From Pseudoglutamicibacter albus (GTDB lineage: Bacteria; Actinomycetota; Actinomycetes; Actinomycetales; Micrococcaceae), in contig NZ_JAKRCW010000002.1 in assembly GCF_022346425.1 (NCBI RefSeq), positions 186,001 through 250,000 on the forward strand: a DNA stretch of 64,000 bases. The letters are read 5' to 3'. The translations under genes and the position numbers were made by a program. A model generated the notes under the pieces. It ran no database searches. It saw nothing but the letters and a program-made list of their open reading frames with translations, and was not told the origin of the DNA. This document shows positions 36,278-43,743 of the stretch, in pieces; within the stretch, counting starts at the first letter, position 1, and each line of letters opens with the position of its first letter.

Positions 36278-37978
36278 ATGTCTCAAGCAAGCACCAGTCC
36301 CGCTTCAGGCATGGCGGGGAACAAAGGTAAAGCAGGGAACAAACGCACCAAGCGTGAAGCGTTCGGTTCCCGCAACGTCTTCATCCTGTCTGCGATCGGC
36401 TCCGCCGTGGGGCTGGGCAACATTTGGCGTTTCCCATCGGTCGCCTACGAATCCGGTGGCGGCGCGTTCCTCATCCCATACCTGTGCGCGCTACTGACCG
36501 CGGGTATCCCGTTGCTGTTCTTCGATTACGCAATCGGGCACAAATACCGTGGCTCGGCACCGCTTGCGATGCGCCGGCTCAACAAACGCACTGAAGCGCT
36601 CGGCTGGTGGCAGGTCCTGATTTGCGTGATCATCGGCATCTATTACGCCGCGATCGTCGCGTGGGCTGCCGTCTATACCGTCTACTCGGCGCGGCTCGCG
36701 TGGGGTAAAGGTAGCGAACAAGAGTTCTTCCTCGAGAAATACCTGCAGATGGAAGCCCCGGAAGCTGGCCTTTCCACCTCGTTCCCTATGGGCGTGCTGA
36801 TCCCGATGATCCTCGTGTGGGTTTTCATCATCATCGTCATGAGCGCCGGCGTCCGTAAGGGCATCGGTCGAGCCAACAACATCTTCATGCCGCTGTTGAC
36901 CGTGATGTTCATTCTGCTGGTCATCCAGTCGCTCATGCTCCCGGGGGCTGCAACCGGGCTCAACGAGTTCTTCACACCCAACTGGGAAGCACTCAAAGAC
37001 ACGAGCGTGTGGATCACCGCCTACGGCCACATCTTCTTCTCGCTGTCGATCGCGTTCGGCATCATGGTCACCTACTCGTCCTACCTCAAACGTAAGACGG
37101 ACCTGACCGGTTCCGGCCTGGTTGTCGCCTTCGCGAACTCGTCCTTCGAAATCCTTGCCGGGATCGGTGTCTTCGCGGCCCTCGGGTTCATGGCCCAAGC
37201 GCAAGGGGTGAGCGTGAGCGAAGCCGTCACGAGTGGTCCGATCCTCGCGTTCGTAGCGTTCCCAACCATCGCATCCAATGCGTTCATGGGCCCAGTTTTG
37301 GGTGTGCTGTTCTTCGGCTCCCTAACCTTCGCGGGAGTGACCTCGATGGTCTCGATCCTCGAAGTCATCGTCTCCGCGTTCCAAGACAAGCTCGGTTGGG
37401 GCCGCGTGCAGACCACGCTGGCCGTGCTGGTCCCGCTGTCGATCGCATCGACCCTGCTCTTCGCATCCACCACGGGCTTGCCGCTACTGGATGTTGTCGA
37501 TAAGTTCGTCAACAGCTTCGGCATCACCTTCGTCGCCGCCGTAACCCTGATCGCGGTTACGTGGTTCTCCCGCAAGCTGCCGGTGCTTGCCGAACACCTC
37601 AACCACCGTTCCTCGTTCAAGGTCGGTAAGTTCTGGATGTTCCTCGTTGGCGGTCTGCTGCCGATCCTTCTGACCTACCTGTTGGCTTCCGAATTCGTGA
37701 AGCTCATCCGCAATTCGTATGCCGAAGCCAACGGATACCCTGAATGGTTCGTCTACGTGTTCGGGTGGGGCATGGCCGGTGCATTGGTCGTGGCCGCCAT
37801 CCTGCTGAGCCTCATCCCGTGGTCGGCTAAGTCCAAGGACAAATTCGATCCAGAGTTCGAAGAGTACACGCGCCGCGACGCCGCAGAAAAAGACGCCGCC
37901 GAAGAAGGTAGTGCAGGCAAAGATGACGCTGGAAAGGACGCTGTTGACAACGGCGACCAGAAAGGGGCAACAGCATGA
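36278..37978 (+). CDS. metP: Sodium-dependent methionine/alanine importer, SNF family (MetP)
   Basis: A 566-residue neurotransmitter:sodium symporter-type protein with about 11-12 membrane helices. The TM1 sodium-site signature is ILSAIGSAVGLGNIWRFPSV. The next gene encodes a MetS-type small subunit, which in Corynebacterium glutamicum pairs with MetP for methionine and alanine uptake; that pairing supports the substrate. The C-terminal tail (RRDAAEKDAAEEGSAGKDD...) is a charged low-complexity extension. Confidence 0.9.
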   Translation: MSQASTSPASGMAGNKGKAGNKRTKREAFGSRNVFILSAIGSAVGLGNIWRFPSVAYESGGGAFLIPYLCALLTAGIPLLFFDYAIGHKYRGSAPLAMRRLNKRTEALGWWQVLICVIIGIYYAAIVAWAAVYTVYSARLAWGKGSEQEFFLEKYLQMEAPEAGLSTSFPMGVLIPMILVWVFIIIVMSAGVRKGIGRANNIFMPLLTVMFILLVIQSLMLPGAATGLNEFFTPNWEALKDTSVWITAYGHIFFSLSIAFGIMVTYSSYLKRKTDLTGSGLVVAFANSSFEILAGIGVFAALGFMAQAQGVSVSEAVTSGPILAFVAFPTIASNAFMGPVLGVLFFGSLTFAGVTSMVSILEVIVSAFQDKLGWGRVQTTLAVLVPLSIASTLLFASTTGLPLLDVVDKFVNSFGITFVAAVTLIAVTWFSRKLPVLAEHLNHRSSFKVGKFWMFLVGGLLPILLTYLLASEFVKLIRNSYAEANGYPEWFVYVFGWGMAGALVVAAILLSLIPWSAKSKDKFDPEFEEYTRRDAAEKDAAEEGSAGKDDAGKDAVDNGDQKGATA

Positions 37979-38094
37979 CACCGGCTGCTATCGGTTTCCT
38001 GATTCTTTCGATCGTGACAGTGTGGGGCGGGCTCGCGGCCGCCATCGTGAACCTCATGGTTCGCCCTGACGAAGCCAAAGAAGACGACCTCTAG
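37975..38094 (+). CDS. metS: MetS small subunit of the methionine/alanine importer
   Basis: A 39-residue protein beginning MTPAAIGFLILSIVTVWGG, one membrane helix followed by LMVRPDEAKEDDL. The ATG overlaps the metP TGA (ATGA). Length, single helix and position match MetS proteins that accompany SNF-family importers. The C. glutamicum MetS is longer; this is the compact form. Confidence 0.88.
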   Translation: MTPAAIGFLILSIVTVWGGLAAAIVNLMVRPDEAKEDDL

Positions 38095-38113
38095 TCTGGG
38101 CTGGGTCAGTCTG

Positions 38114-38157
38114 TGCCCGATGCGGTACGGCCTTCCGGGGACGGACCGCATCGGGCA
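38114..38157 (+). terminator. Hairpin terminator after metS
   Basis: A 13-bp perfect stem (38114-38126 with 38145-38157) with an 18-nt loop that can fold further. No strong T-run follows. Confidence 0.65.
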
Positions 38158-38277
38158 GTTGCACCCCCAACGGCTGGGATGGATCGTTCCGTGAGGCCCG
38201 CCCATTAGAATAGTGGGCGGATGTTTTCCGTTCCCTCACCCCGCGCATCACGCGTGCGCGCCGGTTCGCAAGGGCGC

Positions 38278-38337
38278 GCTACAGAACGCAACGCTATAGA
38301 ACGCAACGCTGTGGACCGCAGCTTTGTAGAACGCAGC
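38278..38337 (+). repeat. Four degenerate 15-bp repeats upstream of the ferredoxin reductase gene
   Basis: Units at 38278, 38293, 38308 and 38323 share the core GAACGCA or GACCGCA. They lie 70 nt before the gene, outside any supported coding region. Confidence 0.7.
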
Positions 38338-38408
38338 AAGACGAGCCGCAAGAAGCGTGCCCGCCAACCCGGTGCGTGGCACGAGGGACATTGCCGAAAG
38401 GATTGACG

Positions 38409-39818
38409 TTGAAGCAACACCTCAGCCAGCGTCCACTGCGTGTGGCGATTATCGGTGCCGGCCCGGCCGGCGTCTATGCCGCGGATATCCTCACCAAAGC
38501 GGAACGCGACTTTGAGGTCAGCATCGACTTATTCGACCAGCATCCTGCGCCATTCGGACTGATCCGCTACGGAGTGGCACCTGACCATCCACGCATCAAG
38601 GGCATCATCAACGCCCTACATAAGGTCCTGGACCGCGGCGACATTCGCTTCATCGGGGACGTGACCTACGGCCGTGACCTGACCCTTTCTGACATTCGCG
38701 ACCTGTATGACGCAGTGATTTTCGCCACCGGCGCCAACGACGATGCCGACCTCGACATCCCAGGCATCGACCTCGAGGGTTCTTTCGGTGCCTCGCGCGT
38801 GGTCTCCTGGTACGACGGCCACCCTGACGTGCCACGCGACTGGCCGCTGAATGCCAAGGAAATCGCCGTGATCGGTAACGGCAACGTGGCTCTCGATGTG
38901 GCGCGTGTCCTCTCCAAGCACGCTGATGACCTCTTGGTCACGGAGATCGCAGACAACGTGCACGCGGGTCTGAAGAAGTCCCCGGTCACCGACGTGCATA
39001 TTTTTGGTCGCCGCGGCCCGGCCCAAGTCAAGTTCACTCCGCTCGAGTTGCGTGAGCTGTCCCATTCCCGTGACGTGGACGTTGTCCTGTACCCGGAGGA
39101 CTTCGAATTCGATGACGCCTCGGACGAGGCGATCCGGACCAACAACCAGGTCAAGACCATGGTCAACACGCTGACCAACTGGGTTGTTGAGCAGGAAGAG
39201 GAAGAACAGACCGCATCGCGGCGCCTGCACCTGCACTTCTTGCAGGCCCCAGTTGAGATCCTGGGGGAGGACGGCAAGGTCGTAGGTATCCGCATGGAAC
39301 GCCAGGAGCTCGATGGCACAGGTAACGTGCGCGGCACCGGCGAGATGATCGACTACCCAGTCCAGGCCGTCTACCGGGCGGTAGGGTACTTCGGCACCGA
39401 AATCCCGGAGGTAGCGTTCGACGATAAACGCGGCGTGATCCCCAACGAAGGCGGCCGCGTACTGGACGAGGACGGCGCCGTGGTCCCGGGCGTTTACACG
39501 ACCGGATGGATCAAGCGCGGCCCGGTCGGCTTGATCGGCCACACTAAAGGTGACGCCCTGGAGACGATCGGCAACCTGCTGGAGGACCACGAGAACCTGG
39601 CCCCGGCATCGAACCCTTCCGAAGACGCCGTGGTCGATTTGCTGCGTGAGCGCGGCGTTGAGTTCACCACGTGGGAAGGCTGGCTGGCCCTCGATGCGCA
39701 CGAACGCAAACTCGGTGAAGAGTGGGCCGCCGCAGGCAAGGGGGACCGCGAGCGGATCAAGGTTGTTCCACGCGAAGAGATGGTTGAAATCGCACGCAAG
39801 GGGCAGTCGCTCAAATAG
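38409..39818 (+). CDS. fprA: Ferredoxin-NADP reductase, FprA-like
   Basis: A flavoprotein moving electrons between NADPH and ferredoxin. The adrenodoxin-reductase-type layout has the FAD motif VAIIGAGPAGVYAADIL, PFGLIRYGVAPDHPRIKGI, the NADP motif IAVIGNGNVALDVARVL and C-terminal VYTTGWIKRGPVGLIGHTK. A TTG start at 38409 (469 residues) is preferred because GAAAGGA ends 6 nt upstream and the protein then begins just before the Rossmann motif. A GTG at 38376 (480 residues) is possible but has no ribosome site. Confidence 0.92.
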   Translation: MKQHLSQRPLRVAIIGAGPAGVYAADILTKAERDFEVSIDLFDQHPAPFGLIRYGVAPDHPRIKGIINALHKVLDRGDIRFIGDVTYGRDLTLSDIRDLYDAVIFATGANDDADLDIPGIDLEGSFGASRVVSWYDGHPDVPRDWPLNAKEIAVIGNGNVALDVARVLSKHADDLLVTEIADNVHAGLKKSPVTDVHIFGRRGPAQVKFTPLELRELSHSRDVDVVLYPEDFEFDDASDEAIRTNNQVKTMVNTLTNWVVEQEEEEQTASRRLHLHFLQAPVEILGEDGKVVGIRMERQELDGTGNVRGTGEMIDYPVQAVYRAVGYFGTEIPEVAFDDKRGVIPNEGGRVLDEDGAVVPGVYTTGWIKRGPVGLIGHTKGDALETIGNLLEDHENLAPASNPSEDAVVDLLRERGVEFTTWEGWLALDAHERKLGEEWAAAGKGDRERIKVVPREEMVEIARKGQSLK

Positions 39819-39999
39819 ACCTCAGCCGCTTCTACGGCTCGTCATCGGATCTTCCCAGCTTTCATTCAGGTTTTTGGGAACGTTTTTGAACATTGATGCG
39901 TTGTAATGATTACAGCCGGGTTAAACCGCGTGAGCGGAACCCGGGTGTAACCGGTAACAAGATTGCCGGTATAACACTGCAACGATCGAAAGTTTTAGC

Positions 40000-40878
40000 G
40001 TGAAGTCCTCGTTCAACGGCTTGAAAACGGCTCTCCTCATCGGAGGCATGTTTGGTCTTTTGCTGATGATTGGCGGCTTGATTAGCGCCGGTACCGGCAA
40101 TTCGGTGTGGCTGTTTGGGTTCGCGGCTTTCGGTGTGGTGAGCACAGCGATCGGTTACTGGAATTCGGATAAGATCGCGATCCGCGCGATGCAGGCCCGC
40201 CCGGTTTCGGAGGCGGAGCAGCCTGAGATGTATGCGATTGTGCGTGAGCTGTCTCAACGTGCGGGTAAACCGATGCCGCGGCTGTATGTTTCGCCCACTA
40301 TGAACCCGAACGCGTTCGCGACGGGCCGTAACCCGGAGAACGCGGCGGTGTGCTGCACTGAGGGTATTTTGACGTTGTTGAACCGCCGCGAGTTGCGTGG
40401 TGTTTTGGGGCACGAGTTGATGCACGTCTATAACCGCGACATTCTGATTTCTTCGGTCGCGGCCGCTATTGCGGGTGTCATCACATCGATTGCGCAGTTC
40501 CTCATGTTCTTTGGCGGCAATAGCCGTAACCGTGATGGTGGCAATATTCTGGCGATGCTCGCCATGGCGTTCCTCGCCCCAATCGCGGCTTCGATTATCC
40601 AGATGTCTGTTTCACGGACCCGCGAATATGATGCGGACGCGACCGGCGCGGAGCTGACGGGGGACCCGGCGGCTTTGGCTTCCGCGCTCTTCAAGATTTC
40701 ACAGGGCATCCAGGATGCCCCGTTGCAGGAGACTCCCCGTACGGAGTCTGCTGCGCACATGATGTTTGCCAACCCATTTGGCAAGATCAAAGGTTTGTTC
40801 AGCACCCACCCACCAACGCGTGACCGCATCGAGCGTTTACGGGCACAAGCGGAGGAAATGGGGCAACCCTGGGGATGA
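40000..40878 (+). CDS. htpX: Zinc metalloprotease HtpX
   Basis: Membrane-bound M48 protease for quality control of membrane proteins. The 292-residue protein has two N-terminal helices, the zinc motif HELMH (His138, Glu139, His142), two further helices and the third ligand region [17 protein letters not shown]. Length is normal. Start is GTG at 40000 with GAAAG nearby. It stands alone between fprA and a small gene. Confidence 0.93.
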   Translation: MKSSFNGLKTALLIGGMFGLLLMIGGLISAGTGNSVWLFGFAAFGVVSTAIGYWNSDKIAIRAMQARPVSEAEQPEMYAIVRELSQRAGKPMPRLYVSPTMNPNAFATGRNPENAAVCCTEGILTLLNRRELRGVLGHELMHVYNRDILISSVAAAIAGVITSIAQFLMFFGGNSRNRDGGNILAMLAMAFLAPIAASIIQMSVSRTREYDADATGAELTGDPAALASALFKISQGIQDAPLQETPRTESAAHMMFANPFGKIKGLFSTHPPTRDRIERLRAQAEEMGQPWG

Positions 40879-40991
40879 ACAAAACATCTGTGTGATTAGT
40901 CACACGAATGATGCGGTGGGAACATTGACGCGGTTTCTGCCGTTATGCCAGACAGGCATGGAGTGAAGTGACTCAAGGAGGTCTATCAGCC

Positions 40992-41204
40992 ATGAATCGT
41001 CAGGAGCGAGCGGAGTACGACGCAGCGGTTGTTGAGGACGTTGAATTCCTGTTGGATACCCATGCGGAACCGGATACGATCCCGGAACGTTCGGGTTACC
41101 CTTACAGCTTCAGCGCACTGTATTCGCTGTTGCGCCGCAATGGTCGCCCGGAACTGGCTACACGTCTGATGAACAGCCGCCAGGAAGCCCGCAACGCCGC
41201 CTAA
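40992..41204 (+). CDS. Small conserved-looking protein of unknown function
   Basis: A 70-residue protein (MNRQERAEYDAAVVEDVEFL...). Start is set by a strong Shine-Dalgarno AAGGAGGT at 40975-40982, 9 nt before the ATG. A frame from GTG at 40968 would include that site and is less likely. The charged N-terminus and YSLLRRNGRPELATRLM suggest a soluble helical protein. Function unknown. Confidence 0.75.
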   Translation: MNRQERAEYDAAVVEDVEFLLDTHAEPDTIPERSGYPYSFSALYSLLRRNGRPELATRLMNSRQEARNAA

Positions 41205-41279
41205 GGCCCGGTTACTGTCAGACGCCCGCGTCGCCTTCATGGTGGACGTGTTCCGTGTAGTGTTTGTGGCGTTAAACAT

Positions 41280-41332
41280 CGGGGTGAGGTCGCCTCGTGA
41301 TCCTGTTAGGATCGCTTGGCTACCTCACCCCG
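41280..41332 (+). terminator. Terminator between the small gene and yajQ
   Basis: A perfect 11-bp outer stem (41280-41290 with 41322-41332) enclosing a smaller GATCC/GGATC hairpin, followed by GTTTTGTTT. The genes on both sides converge on it. Confidence 0.85.
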
Positions 41333-41350
41333 GTTTTGTTTAATCCATGT

Positions 41351-41842
41351 TTAGCGCATGTTGACGAATTGGAGGTCTGCGTCTTCGAAGTTCTTCAACA
41401 GCGCGATGGTGGCCTGCAGGTCGTCGCGGGACTTCGAGGAGACACGGAGTTCGTCGCCCTGGATGGTGGCTTTGACGGATTTAGGGGCTTCGTCGCGGAT
41501 GAGTTTGGAGATCTTCTTGGCGGTCGCTTGATCGATGCCTTCCTTGATGCTGGCGTCGATGCGGACCTCCTTGCCGGAGGCGTAGGGGTCGCCAACCTCG
41601 AGCGACTTCAGCGAGATGCCGCGTTTGACGAGTTTAGATTGGAAAACATCCAAAACTGCCTTGGCGCGCTCTTCAGCATTGGCCTTGATCAGCAGTTTGC
41701 CTTCGCCAGCGAAATCGATTTCGGCGCCGACGTCACGGAAGTCGTAGCGTTGCGCGATTTCTTTCTGTGCCTGGTTCAGTGCGTTGCTGACTTCCTGTTT
41801 ATCGACCTTGCTGACAACATCGAACGTTGAGTCTTTAGCCAT
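41351..41842 (-). CDS. yajQ: YajQ-family nucleotide-binding protein
   Basis: A 163-residue protein with two ferredoxin-like domains typical of YajQ (STFDVVSKVDKQEVSNALNQ, QRYDFRDVGAEIDF, GDELRVSSKSRDDLQ). Members bind cyclic di-GMP or other nucleotides and contact RNA; the ligand here is unknown. It is transcribed alone toward a strong terminator. Confidence 0.95.
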   Translation of the reverse strand: MAKDSTFDVVSKVDKQEVSNALNQAQKEIAQRYDFRDVGAEIDFAGEGKLLIKANAEERAKAVLDVFQSKLVKRGISLKSLEVGDPYASGKEVRIDASIKEGIDQATAKKISKLIRDEAPKSVKATIQGDELRVSSKSRDDLQATIALLKNFEDADLQFVNMR

Positions 41843-41870
41843 CGTGGCCTCCTCGGGTGAGTTAGTTGAG

Positions 41871-41916
41871 CCAGCTGAAGCTGGGCTGGATGGTTATGCC
41901 AGCTGAAGCTGGGCTG
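41871..41916. repeat. Direct repeat of 18 bp, each copy holding a palindrome, upstream of yajQ
   Basis: CCAGCTGAAGCTGGGCTG occurs at 41871-41888 and 41899-41916, 28 bp apart. Within each copy CCAGCT-GA-AGCTGG is an inverted repeat. It lies 29 nt upstream of the yajQ start. Protein binding is possible but nothing further supports it. Confidence 0.7.
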
Positions 41917-42108
41917 TGTTATTGAGTAAGTGTTTGCTTTCAAGCCTAGCTGGGGCCGGTGCTGCTGCGGGATCCACCACGGCCGGCCGGTGGCGGTTGC
42001 TGGTTGGGGTTGGCCCCGAATTGGTGGGGACTGGGATGGTTTGGTATGGTTATGAATCGTTCGTTTGAACAGCCCATGAACGGGCGGGCAAGCGGAATAA
42101 ATGAATAT

Positions 42109-42190
42109 GGCAGATTACCCAAGCGGCCAACGGGGGCTGACTGTAAATCAGCTGGCACTGCCTTCGGGGGTTCGAATCCCTCATCTGCCA
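42109..42190 (+). tRNA. tRNA-Tyr (anticodon GTA)
   Basis: Acceptor stem GGCAGAT pairs with ATCTGCC, discriminator A. Anticodon loop CTGTAAA in CTGACTGTAAATCAG. A long variable arm makes this a type II tRNA, as bacterial tRNA-Tyr is. T-loop GGTTCGAATCC. CCA is not encoded. A terminator follows 10 nt later. Confidence 0.95.
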
Positions 42191-42200
42191 CTTTGTAATG

Positions 42201-42237
42201 TGTCGGGACATCGTTCACACGATGTCCCGACATTTTT
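42201..42237 (+). terminator. Rho-independent terminator of tRNA-Tyr
   Basis: A perfect 13-bp stem (42201-42213 with 42220-42232), 6-nt loop and a run of six T. Textbook form. Confidence 0.95.
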
Positions 42238-42281
42238 TATGTCCAGGGGCTTTGATGTGTCGCGACGAGACGGTCTCCGGC

Positions 42282-42464
42282 CTACTCTGCTAGCTGCGTG
42301 TATTCGGCCTCAGCAGCCTGATTCATCACCTCGCTGCCGGGGTAATAACCGTATGCGATCGGGTTCGCCGTGGGCTTGCCCGGCGCGGTGAACTTGTTGC
42401 GTAACACGGACGTACCTGGGATGAAGTAGTCATCCCAGGTACGAAAGGTGGTATTGCGAGCCAT
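42282..42464 (-). pseudogene. Fic toxin remnant, N-terminal fragment only
   Basis: A 60-residue frame beginning MARNTTFRTWDDYFIPGTSV followed by LRNKFTAPGKP, which is the start of bacterial Fic-domain proteins (W-x-x-Y-F-x-P-G-T-x-V-L-R-N). After about residue 31 it diverges into unrelated sequence and stops, so the catalytic HPFxxGNG core is missing. Its ATG overlaps the stop of the antitoxin-like frame (TGATG), the standard antitoxin-toxin layout. It lies 45 nt beyond the tRNA-Tyr terminator, suggesting a deletion at that junction. Confidence 0.75.
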
Positions 42465-42661
42465 CAGCCCTGCACATGACGGCGGATCGCGGCGACCGCC
42501 TCATCTCCCGTCAGCTCGTCTCGCGCAGCACTTTCGAGAATGGCGCGCAATGCAGGGTCGGTCACTTCAAGGCCGGCCAGCGCGAGGGCAGCATCCGCGA
42601 ATGCCAGGTGTTCGTCGACAACGGCCTGTGTCGACCGGATATCGTCTATGGCGCGAGCCAG
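42464..42661 (-). pseudogene. VbhA-type antitoxin remnant or non-ATG antitoxin gene
   Basis: An open frame of about 65 residues, too short and lacking a normal start for ORF finders. It reads ARAIDDIRSTQAVVDEH, then LAGLEVTDPALRAILES, then ARDELTGDEAVAAIRRHVQG before TGA. This is the layout of VbhA-family antitoxins: an inhibitory helix followed by a small helical bundle. An in-frame TGA lies 11 codons upstream of the CTG at 42661, with no ATG or GTG between. CTG at 42661 follows GAAAGGGG by 6 nt and could initiate. An ATG at 42708 reads toward it but is one base out of frame, so a frameshift is likely. Confidence 0.6.
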
Positions 42662-42664
42662 GAT

Positions 42665-43103
42665 GTGCCCCTTTCGTGAAGTGGTTCTAATTCAACCGGC
42701 GACGGCATGCTGGTCTTGGAACGAAAAGACAACGGCTGGAAGATTAGGGGGGTTCTACGGTGTCGAGCGCTAGCGAGCGAGAACAGATCGCCACAGCCGC
42801 TACCGGACCGGGGGCGCCCGTCCACAAGCCGGCGGCTGCGCCTGAGTCTTTTGCAAACCGTCCCGTGTGGCGCCAGGCGTGTACCGCTTCTGCGTTGGAC
42901 CGCTCCGATTTGTTCGACACCACCAACACTCCCAACCGCACAGCTATCCTGCCGGGCCAAAGCAAACCCTGTAAAAACGACGTGCAGGCTCAGCAGGCCC
43001 CGCTCACTACCACCGCCGCCTGGACCATCTTCAAACCCCGCCAAACATGCTAACCCCAACACACGCAGCGGCACCTCATAAAACAGGCTAACTCCCACGT
43101 GAA
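42665..43103. other. Gap without recognisable gene between the Fic/VbhA remnant and the TetR gene
   Basis: Several open frames exist on both strands (for example a GTG frame at 42760-43053 after AGGGGGG), but none shows a recognisable domain, hydrophobic pattern or continuity with neighbours. No insertion-sequence ends or long repeats are seen. It is probably decayed accessory DNA. Confidence 0.5.
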
Positions 43104-43115
43104 TGACCGCGGTCA
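43104..43115. promoter_or_regulatory. Palindromic candidate operator over the -35 box of the tetR-rph-like operon
   Basis: TGACCGCGGTCA is a perfect 12-bp palindrome. Its first half TGACCG can serve as a -35 box, followed after 16 nt by TACTCT at 43126-43131 as a -10. A start point near 43138 would coincide with the tetR ATG, which has no ribosome site, so the mRNA may be leaderless. Autorepression by the TetR protein is inferred. Confidence 0.55.
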
Positions 43116-43137
43116 AGTTTCTTGTTACTCTATCTTT

Positions 43138-43743
43138 ATGAGTTCGAGTGATCGCGTCGCCCGTCGTAAAGAGGCGACCCGGAAACGGATCGTCGAAGCT
43201 GCAATGCAGCTGTTTCTGAAGCAAGGATTCGAGCAAACCTCGGTTTCCCAGATTTCAGAGGTTGCCGATATAGGGAAGGGCACGTTCTTTACCTACTTCG
43301 CAACCAAACAGGATGTCTTGTCATTCTTGGGTGAACAAGTGATGGCGGTCATGACAGATGCTGACACTCCAGGCGCCGGTGCCGCGGTTCGTTTGCAACG
43401 AGTGTTTAGCGCTGCTGGTGAGTGGTACGTAGAGAATGAGGCACCCGCGCGGCAAATGTGCATAGCTCGGATTTCATCCTTGAATCAAGCAGGTGTGTCC
43501 TCCTCACGTGAACCCTTGATGGCTTTGCTGCGATCGATCGTCAGCGAAGGTCTCGCCTCAGGTGAGTTTCGTCCCGTGGACAGGGAGGCCGCGGTGACGA
43601 TGCTTGCATCGGCGTACTTCGCGCCCGTGGCGCAGTGGACGTGGCAGCAAGGCGGACCGACGCTACCGGAGCGACTCACACAACAGCTGGAACTCGCACT
43701 CGCTGCAATGGTGGATACCTCTTCAGCAAGGGAAGCCTCATGA
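43138..43743 (+). CDS. TetR-family regulator upstream of the Rph-like gene
   Basis: A 201-residue repressor. The HTH is in RIVEAAMQLFLKQGFEQTSV and ADIGKGTFFTYFATKQD (about residues 17-58). The rest is a ligand domain of unknown specificity. The ATG at 43138 is chosen over the GTG at 43099 because the domain begins here and the region before it contains the predicted promoter. The next gene starts inside its stop (ATGA). The pair lies in the accessory stretch next to tRNA-Tyr. Confidence 0.88.
   Translation: MSSSDRVARRKEATRKRIVEAAMQLFLKQGFEQTSVSQISEVADIGKGTFFTYFATKQDVLSFLGEQVMAVMTDADTPGAGAAVRLQRVFSAAGEWYVENEAPARQMCIARISSLNQAGVSSSREPLMALLRSIVSEGLASGEFRPVDREAAVTMLASAYFAPVAQWTWQQGGPTLPERLTQQLELALAAMVDTSSAREAS

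Noticed and set aside
38221-38406. Small gene before fprA (61 codons)
   Set aside because: Most of it is the 15-bp repeat and Arg-rich sequence; the frame overlaps the fprA ribosome site.
38616-39701. 361-codon minus-strand frame over fprA
   Set aside because: Shadow frame; fprA has all family motifs on the plus strand.
42760-43053. Possible small gene with GTG start after AGGGGGG
   Set aside because: Translation shows no domain or compositional sign of a protein; kept only as part of the unexplained stretch.
43081-43137. Rifamycin-associated element upstream of the Rph-like gene
   Set aside because: The known 19-bp palindrome is not present; only the different 12-bp palindrome was found.
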